In this document: positions 41,756-46,428 of the stretch, piece after piece
How the letters are laid out: every line of letters starts with the position of its first letter
Position numbering within the stretch: the stretch's first letter is position 1
NCBI RefSeq assembly: GCF_002368075.1
Contig: NZ_AP018314.1
Coordinates: forward strand, 2,025,065-2,071,492
Reading direction: 5' to 3'
DNA length: 46,428 bases
Origin: Sphaerospermopsis kisseleviana NIES-73
GTDB taxonomy: Bacteria > Cyanobacteriota > Cyanobacteriia > Cyanobacteriales > Nostocaceae
Made by a program: the position numbers and the translations under genes
Notes under the pieces: generated by a model
What the model saw: the letters and a program-made list of their open reading frames with translations, nothing else
The model's database searches: none
Told to the model about the DNA's origin: nothing

Positions 41756-42850
41756 ATGAACACACTAAATAATTCATCCTGTCATCAATTAATCCTAAAT
41801 TTAGCCATTATCTTCTCCCAACCAACCGGCATCAGCAACTATGCTTTAAATCTGTTACCATATTTAAAACATCTCCAACCTACCCTATTAACAGCGCAAA
41901 ATTACCCTGAATTCAACTGCTACACCATCCCCAACAATCTTACACCCGCTGACGGTATTAAGGGACATTTAAACCGTCTCATCTGGACACAATTCCAACT
42001 ACCCAAAATATACACAAACCTTAAATCTACCCTGCTATTCTCCCCCATCCCTGAAGCACCACTATACAAAAACTGTCGCTTTATCGTCATGTCACACGAC
42101 ATGATCCCATTACGCTTTCCCAAACCCTTTTCACCTCTAACACCATATCACCGTTACTATACCCCCCAAGTCCTCAACCAAGCACAACATATTATTTGTA
42201 ACTCTGAAGCAACAGCTAACGATATCACCAAATTTTACCAAATCTCAAGTAATAAAATAACACCAATTCCCCTAGCGTGCGATCACTCTCATTTCCAATT
42301 TCTCAACCTCCCCACTAAAAACTATTTCTTATACATCGGCCGTCAACATCCTTATAAAAATTTACAACGTTTAATAACTGCATTTTCCATACTTTCTAAC
42401 AGAAATGACTATGAACTATGGTTAGTTGGACCAACAGATAAACGTTACACCCCATTATTAGAAAAACAAGTTCAAGAATTAGAAATAAATCATTTAGTCA
42501 AATTCCTTAACTACGTACCTTACAACGAATTACCAACCATTATAAATCAAGCACTTGCTTTAGTTTTCCCCAGTTTGTGGGAAGGTTTTGGTTTACCAGT
42601 ATTAGAAGCAATGGCCTGTGGTACTCCAGTTATCACTTCTAATATTTCCTCCCTTCCAGAAGTTACAGGAGATGCGGCAATTTTAATTAATCCCTATAAC
42701 ATACAAGAAATTACAGCAGCAATGCAAACTATTATTAATGATGCAGAAACTAGAAAAAAACTTTCAGAACAAGGGATAAAAAGAGCAGATCAATTTAGTT
42801 GGGAAAAAACAGGAATGGCTACAGTTGAAATATTAAAGCAATATATTTAG
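41756..42850 (+). CDS. Glycosyltransferase family 4 (GT-B)
   Basis: A 364-residue retaining GT-B enzyme. The C-terminal nucleotide-binding domain has YIGRQHPYKNLQRLI, LWLVGPTD, and the E-x7-E motif in WEGFGLPVLEAMACGTPVI followed by SNISSLPEVTGDAA. The N-terminal acceptor domain has a SHDMIPLRFP segment seen in mannosyl-/rhamnosyltransferases of this family. Base composition is less AT-rich at the 5' end than in the preceding genes, with more CCC and ACC codons. The last glycosyltransferase of the island. Confidence 0.9.
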   Translation: MNTLNNSSCHQLILNLAIIFSQPTGISNYALNLLPYLKHLQPTLLTAQNYPEFNCYTIPNNLTPADGIKGHLNRLIWTQFQLPKIYTNLKSTLLFSPIPEAPLYKNCRFIVMSHDMIPLRFPKPFSPLTPYHRYYTPQVLNQAQHIICNSEATANDITKFYQISSNKITPIPLACDHSHFQFLNLPTKNYFLYIGRQHPYKNLQRLITAFSILSNRNDYELWLVGPTDKRYTPLLEKQVQELEINHLVKFLNYVPYNELPTIINQALALVFPSLWEGFGLPVLEAMACGTPVITSNISSLPEVTGDAAILINPYNIQEITAAMQTIINDAETRKKLSEQGIKRADQFSWEKTGMATVEILKQYI

Positions 42851-42956
42851 GATGAGTTTAAAAATTTCCAGAAAATACTCAAAGCATAATTTATTGCCGA
42901 TGATTCGGAAATATGTAATACTAAAAGTAAGAAAATTCTTACCTGACAATAAAAAT

Positions 42957-43184
42957 ATGAAAATCACATCCAAAGGACAAGTAACTATTCCCGTAGAAAT
43001 ACGAGAAAGATTGGGATTAACACCCAACACAGAAGTAGAATTTGAAATCATCGGAGATGCAGTTTACATAAAAAAATCCAAAATTAAACCCACTCCCGGT
43101 AAAAATCTGATAGAAATAATGCGAGGTAAAGCTACAGTCCAAATGACCACCGATGAAATTATGGCACTAACGAGACAAGATTAA
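42957..43184 (+). CDS. AbrB/MazE-family antitoxin
   Basis: A 75-residue swapped-hairpin DNA-binding antitoxin: MKITSKGQVTIPVEIRERLGLTPNTEVEFEIIGDAVYIKK is the complete AbrB fold, followed by a toxin-binding tail. It should bind and neutralise the PIN toxin encoded next and repress the shared promoter. ATG 42957 is preferred because it begins the domain; the frame is open back to 42852, and those 35 residues are not family-like. Its stop overlaps the toxin start (TAATG). Confidence 0.9.
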   Translation: MKITSKGQVTIPVEIRERLGLTPNTEVEFEIIGDAVYIKKSKIKPTPGKNLIEIMRGKATVQMTTDEIMALTRQD

Positions 43185-43588
43185 TGAAAGAAATACTGGT
43201 TGATAGCAACATAATTCTCGATATTGTCACAGAAGATCCAAATTGTTTTGAGTGGTCATCTAATAAATTAACTGAATATGCTGAACAAACTCAACTAAAT
43301 ATTAACCCCATTATTTATGCAGAAATTTCCATTGGTTTTCAAAAAATTGAAGAATTAGAAGCTGTATTACCTCTCAATGTTTTTCATCGTTTAGAATTAC
43401 CTTGGGAAGCAGCATTTTTAGCTGGAAAATGCTTTGCCAAATATCGTCAACAAGGAGGAACTAAAAGATCACCTTTACCCGACTTTTATATAGGCGCTCA
43501 TGCTGCAATTGCAAATATGATACTTTTAACTAGAGATGTCAATCGTTACCGTACATATTTCCCAACTTTAGAAATTATAGCTCCATGA
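43184..43588 (+). CDS. PIN-domain ribonuclease toxin (VapC-like)
   Basis: A 134-residue PIN nuclease with four likely metal-binding acids: Asp7 (LVDSNIILDI), Glu47 (IYAEISIG), Asp100 (LPDFYIGAHA) and Asp118 (LLTRDVNRYRTYFP). PIN toxins cleave tRNA or rRNA. Overlap with the antitoxin gene by one base (TAATG) shows they are co-translated. All catalytic positions are intact. Confidence 0.92.
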   Translation: MKEILVDSNIILDIVTEDPNCFEWSSNKLTEYAEQTQLNINPIIYAEISIGFQKIEELEAVLPLNVFHRLELPWEAAFLAGKCFAKYRQQGGTKRSPLPDFYIGAHAAIANMILLTRDVNRYRTYFPTLEIIAP

Positions 43589-43660
43589 TCTGAATAGCAA
43601 CTCAAGCAATTTCTGAATAAAACAACTTGACATCCAGATACACGACTTCTTGAAAAGATC

Positions 43661-43697
43661 GGGTATTTATCCACATATAATTTTATGTTAAATACCC
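43661..43697. terminator. Bidirectional terminator hairpin
   Basis: GGGTATTTA (43661-43669) pairs perfectly with TAAATACCC (43689-43697), with an inner ACATA/TATGT stem. It lies between the convergent toxin gene (+) and DUF2887 gene (-), as expected for a shared terminator. Confidence 0.7.
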
Positions 43698-43717
43698 TAA
43701 ACTAAAAATCAAATATC

Positions 43718-44569
43718 TCATGAATCTTTTACTTCTTTAACATCCATTGATTGCTTATTATCCGATATCCTTGATCTAATTAACTCTATATCTAAATTCA
43801 ACTCAGAAGCGATCGCCTCCACACTTAAACCCAAACGTAACAACAAAGGTATCATCTCTAACTTACCTTCTAACTTACCTTCTAACTTACCTTCTAACTT
43901 ACCTTCCGCTTTACCCTCTTCCTTCACATCTTGAAAATACCGTGTTTGCTTCAATTCATCCAGTCCAAACATAGCTTCTAACTCCTGACTACTTAAATAG
44001 GGAAACTTGTACACCAGTATCTTATCTACCAATTCTAAAACCTTTTCCTGGATCATTGGTTCTGCTAAAGATACCCGTACTTGTTCTTTCAGTTGAACTA
44101 CTTTATCCCTGATTTGTTCTTGTTGTGCTACTATCAATTCTAGCATTCCTAAACCCACAGAATCACCAGTTTTTTCCCCTAACTCATCTAAGTATATCCG
44201 TGATATTCTACCCCGATGAAATAACTCTTGATACTGAATCGGTTCTGCTGTATCAGTGCTACGATTGGGAAATATCGCCACTGCACACCAATTTTGTTGA
44301 GGACGATACAACTTCAAATACAGAAATATCTCCCCAAACAAGTCCCAGTAAAAATTATCACGTTGCTGAAATTGCACCTCTACAAAATAAATCAGTTTAT
44401 CTTCATCAACAGGTGGGAGAAATAAACCATCAAAACGAAATGCTAACTCCTTAATCTCCACTGAATCAAACTTATAACCACTGGCCTTTGCTGGAGATTC
44501 TCCTAATAATTCAAATAGAACAGTGGGTAAAGTTTGAAATATTTGATAAAAAATTGAGTCTGTTTTCAT
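43718..44569 (-). CDS. DUF2887 / Rpn-like nuclease-family protein, intact copy
   Basis: A 283-residue intact relative of the frameshifted gene at 20505: MKTDSIFYQIFQTLP, LAFRFDGLFLPP, IYFVEVQFQQRDNFYWDLF and IYLDELGEKTGDSV. Asp in the FDG segment and Glu-x-Gln in VEVQFQ resemble a PD-(D/E)XK core. A tail of EGKLEGKLEGKLEGKLE repeats (12-bp DNA unit ACCTTCTAACTT on +, about 43855-43910) lies before the C-terminal helix SVEAIASELNLD. ATG 44569 matches the related gene; ATG 44578 is nine bases upstream. Function is unproven. Confidence 0.82.
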   Translation of the reverse strand: MKTDSIFYQIFQTLPTVLFELLGESPAKASGYKFDSVEIKELAFRFDGLFLPPVDEDKLIYFVEVQFQQRDNFYWDLFGEIFLYLKLYRPQQNWCAVAIFPNRSTDTAEPIQYQELFHRGRISRIYLDELGEKTGDSVGLGMLELIVAQQEQIRDKVVQLKEQVRVSLAEPMIQEKVLELVDKILVYKFPYLSSQELEAMFGLDELKQTRYFQDVKEEGKAEGKLEGKLEGKLEGKLEMIPLLLRLGLSVEAIASELNLDIELIRSRISDNKQSMDVKEVKDS

Positions 44570-44828
44570 TAATGGCAAATAGTTTTCGCCTAAACATCAA
44601 TATCATTAAAATATCATAAATTCTATAGCGTTTCCGACAACGGAAAAAAGACGTAATTCTGAAAAATTGACAAAAAAATCCCCAAAAAAGCCATGATAAC
44701 AGGGTAGAAAGATTCATAACCAAAAAGGAAATAGCAATAGAAGTTAAAGAAGTATGAGGCAATTTAGTCATGACTCTACCCAGACTAAATGCACCTTGTT
44801 CCTTTTTTCTTACCCTGAAACTCTTTAT
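44511..44828 (-). pseudogene. Probable transposase C-terminal remnant
   Basis: The minus strand is open from 44828 to 44511 and reads FRVRKKEQGAFSLGRVMTK, then LPHTSLTSIAISFLVMNLST. This resembles the C-terminus of cyanobacterial IS transposases as I remember them. A stop lies directly upstream and there is no N-terminal part, so it would be a fragment. It runs into the start of the DUF2887 gene. Family not assigned; identification is from memory of the motif only. Confidence 0.35.
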
Positions 44829-44869
44829 TTATCAGGTTTTTGGCTTTATTTGGGATTAACTCAATTCAC

Positions 44870-46357
44870 CTAAATATCCAATAATCCGTAACGCTTTTGC
44901 AAATCTAATAATTTCATCCTTGCTTCTCCTGCATTATCCGCTAAATCCGCAAATTCCACAAACCTTCTTAACTCTTTTCTTAACAAATTGCGTTCCACCT
45001 CTATTGCTTCTCGATCCAAATCAGGAGGTAAAACAATCATATCAAAAATCGTCGCTCTATCCTTACCAGGATGGGGACGTAAAACCCTACCACGACGCTG
45101 GATAAATTGACGGGGATTCCCAGAACTTGATAAAATCACCGCAGTTTGAATAGCGGGAATATCCACACCTTCATCTAAACAACGAATAGCAACTAAACCT
45201 TGTAATTCTCCGCTTTCAAATTGTTCTCTTAAAATTTCCCGTTCTTGTAAAGAAGTATGTGCGGTGTAGGTGCTGACTTTGTAACCTAACTCTCCTCCTA
45301 AAATTCTCGCTACTTCCTTCAACTGACGCAAAGATGAACGGTGTCCGCTTTCCTGTGAACCATCGCTACAATAAAATAAAGTATGGCTGGTATCCAGACG
45401 ATTTAACATTAATTCTTTCAAAGTTACTAATTTATTTTCTGCTGCACCTACTAACCTAGAACGTTTTATTAATAAGGATTTAATATCTTCAATATTTTCA
45501 AAATCGTCGATACCCCCTTCTTCTCGTTCTCTATATTGTAGCGATCGCCCTATTCTTTTAGTCAACTTCAAATAATTAATACTTTCAATTTCCGTTAATT
45601 CCACTAGAAGAGGATAATATAGATAATGAACTAAAGCACCTTGATTTATGGCATTCTGCAAACTAAACTCCGGTTGTAAAACAGAACCAAAATAATCAAA
45701 TAAAGACTCCGTACCTCCATCATCAAAATATCTTTCTGGGGTAGCAGACAAAGCGAGACGTAAACCGATATTCCGAGGTAAACTTTCTTCTAACCTGGGT
45801 GCGCCTAAATTATGCGCTTCATCACCAATAATTAAAGTTTTAGGTGTAAAATATTTAAGTTGAGATTGCAACCCCTCACTAATTAAAGTCGAGTTAGTGG
45901 TGATGACAGTGACGAAATTTTGAGAACCGGAACGCAGATTATATAATTGCGTTGAAAGTTGACTTTGCCAAGTGCGTAAATTCTCGAAAGCCAAAATTGG
46001 TTGTAAGTTAAATTTCTCACATTCTCTACCCCATTGACTAACCAAATGACGGTAAGGACACACCACCAACAAGACTTGTAAACCTATTTGTTGGTATAAT
46101 TCACAGGCGATCGCCAAAGCAGTAATCGTTTTCCCACTACCAGTAGCCATTTTTAAAGTCCCTCTGCCATTATTAGCAAACCAGCTAGTAATAGCTTGAC
46201 GCTGATATCCCCGCATTTGCAAAGATACAGGCATTTTTGGACATCCTGGTAAAGATGACTGAACATGATAACTACCCTGATTTTCCCTGACAAAAGGCAA
46301 CTTGAGAGAGAAAGCAGGAGGTTTTTGTTTCTGTATTGGCGATCGCGTGAGGTACAT
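44870..46357 (-). CDS. SF2 helicase/restriction-type ATPase (ResIII-like)
   Basis: A 495-residue superfamily 2 DNA helicase. Walker A is MATGSGKT (70-77), motif II is GDEAHN (Asp179-His182), motif III is LALSATPERY (SAT 204-206), and motif VI is QFIQRRGRVLRP (417-428). Two RecA-like domains are complete, and the N-terminal 45 residues are low complexity. It resembles the helicases of Type III restriction and the DNA-phosphorothioation (Dnd) restriction protein family of cyanobacteria, but no dnd or methyltransferase gene is in the window. A role in DNA defence is therefore inferred, not shown. Start ATG 46357; an 8-bp tandem repeat lies just upstream. Confidence 0.8.
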   Translation of the reverse strand: MYLTRSPIQKQKPPAFSLKLPFVRENQGSYHVQSSLPGCPKMPVSLQMRGYQRQAITSWFANNGRGTLKMATGSGKTITALAIACELYQQIGLQVLLVVCPYRHLVSQWGRECEKFNLQPILAFENLRTWQSQLSTQLYNLRSGSQNFVTVITTNSTLISEGLQSQLKYFTPKTLIIGDEAHNLGAPRLEESLPRNIGLRLALSATPERYFDDGGTESLFDYFGSVLQPEFSLQNAINQGALVHYLYYPLLVELTEIESINYLKLTKRIGRSLQYREREEGGIDDFENIEDIKSLLIKRSRLVGAAENKLVTLKELMLNRLDTSHTLFYCSDGSQESGHRSSLRQLKEVARILGGELGYKVSTYTAHTSLQEREILREQFESGELQGLVAIRCLDEGVDIPAIQTAVILSSSGNPRQFIQRRGRVLRPHPGKDRATIFDMIVLPPDLDREAIEVERNLLRKELRRFVEFADLADNAGEARMKLLDLQKRYGLLDI

Positions 46358-46361
46358 AAGG

Positions 46362-46401
46362 AGTTCAGTAGTTCAGTAGTTCAGTAGTTTGGGAGTTCAG
46401 G
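46362..46401. repeat. 8-bp tandem repeat, AGTTCAGT
   Basis: Three exact AGTTCAGT copies then AGTTTGGG and AGTTCAGG, just before the helicase start on the minus strand. The period is eight, unlike the seven-base arrays elsewhere. Confidence 0.9.
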
Positions 46402-46428
46402 AAGAAGAATTAATATTTTTCCCAGTCA

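Noticed and set aside
42852-42956. N-terminal extension of the AbrB-like antitoxin
   Set aside because: The extra 35 residues are basic and not family-like; the AbrB fold begins at 42957.

Overview
The window looks like chromosomal DNA of a filamentous, probably heterocyst-forming cyanobacterium (Nostocales). It is AT-rich, scattered with HIP1-type GCGATCGC octamers, and carries photosynthesis genes (psbU, btpA, chlG, petP, a PucC-type transporter). Its left part is full of heptanucleotide tandem arrays (STRRs such as GGTGATT, AATTACG, TTTTAGA), typical of heterocystous genomes. No rRNA, tRNA or CRISPR was recognised.

Left part, about 1-20.3 kb, is housekeeping and photosynthesis. On + : DUF3120 membrane protein, psbU, nadB, rimO, a CrhR-type DEAD-box helicase, a PucC-like MFS transporter, an inositol-phosphatase-family enzyme, a PD-(D/E)XK-like protein and a zinc MDR dehydrogenase. 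On - : a lone TnpB of the IS200/IS605 superfamily, a VKOR-thioredoxin fusion, btpA, an aldo/keto reductase, a small membrane protein, chlG, an ArsA/Get3-like ATPase with a crystallin-like tail, and petP. STRR arrays sit in most gaps, often against a start or stop codon, and two MITE-like elements are visible.

Middle part, about 20.5-43 kb, is a cell-surface polysaccharide island. It opens with two broken genes: a DUF2887/Rpn-like ORF frameshifted by an exact 10-bp duplication, and a Uma2 gene with an in-frame stop. An Uma2-Wzm-Wzt unit follows, then a galactofuranose block (GlfT2-like transferase, UDP-galactopyranose mutase, methyltransferase, two GT2 enzymes). A second, rearranged Uma2-Wzm / Uma2-Wzt unit carries the relic tail of a lost wzm. 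After it come a methyltransferase, a methyltransferase-GT2 fusion, three GT2 enzymes and a GT4 enzyme. Together these suggest that an O-antigen-like or exopolysaccharide glycan, probably with galactofuranose and methylated sugars, is assembled inside the cell and exported by Wzm/Wzt ABC transporters.

Right part, about 42.9-46.4 kb, holds an AbrB-like antitoxin/PIN toxin pair, an intact DUF2887 gene, a probable transposase remnant and an SF2 helicase of restriction-system type.

The least ordinary features are the duplicated Uma2-Wzm-Wzt units, whose rearrangement can be read from the sequence; the density of PD-(D/E)XK-like ORFs around export genes; the galactofuranose block; and a nested hairpin in the RNA-helicase leader.
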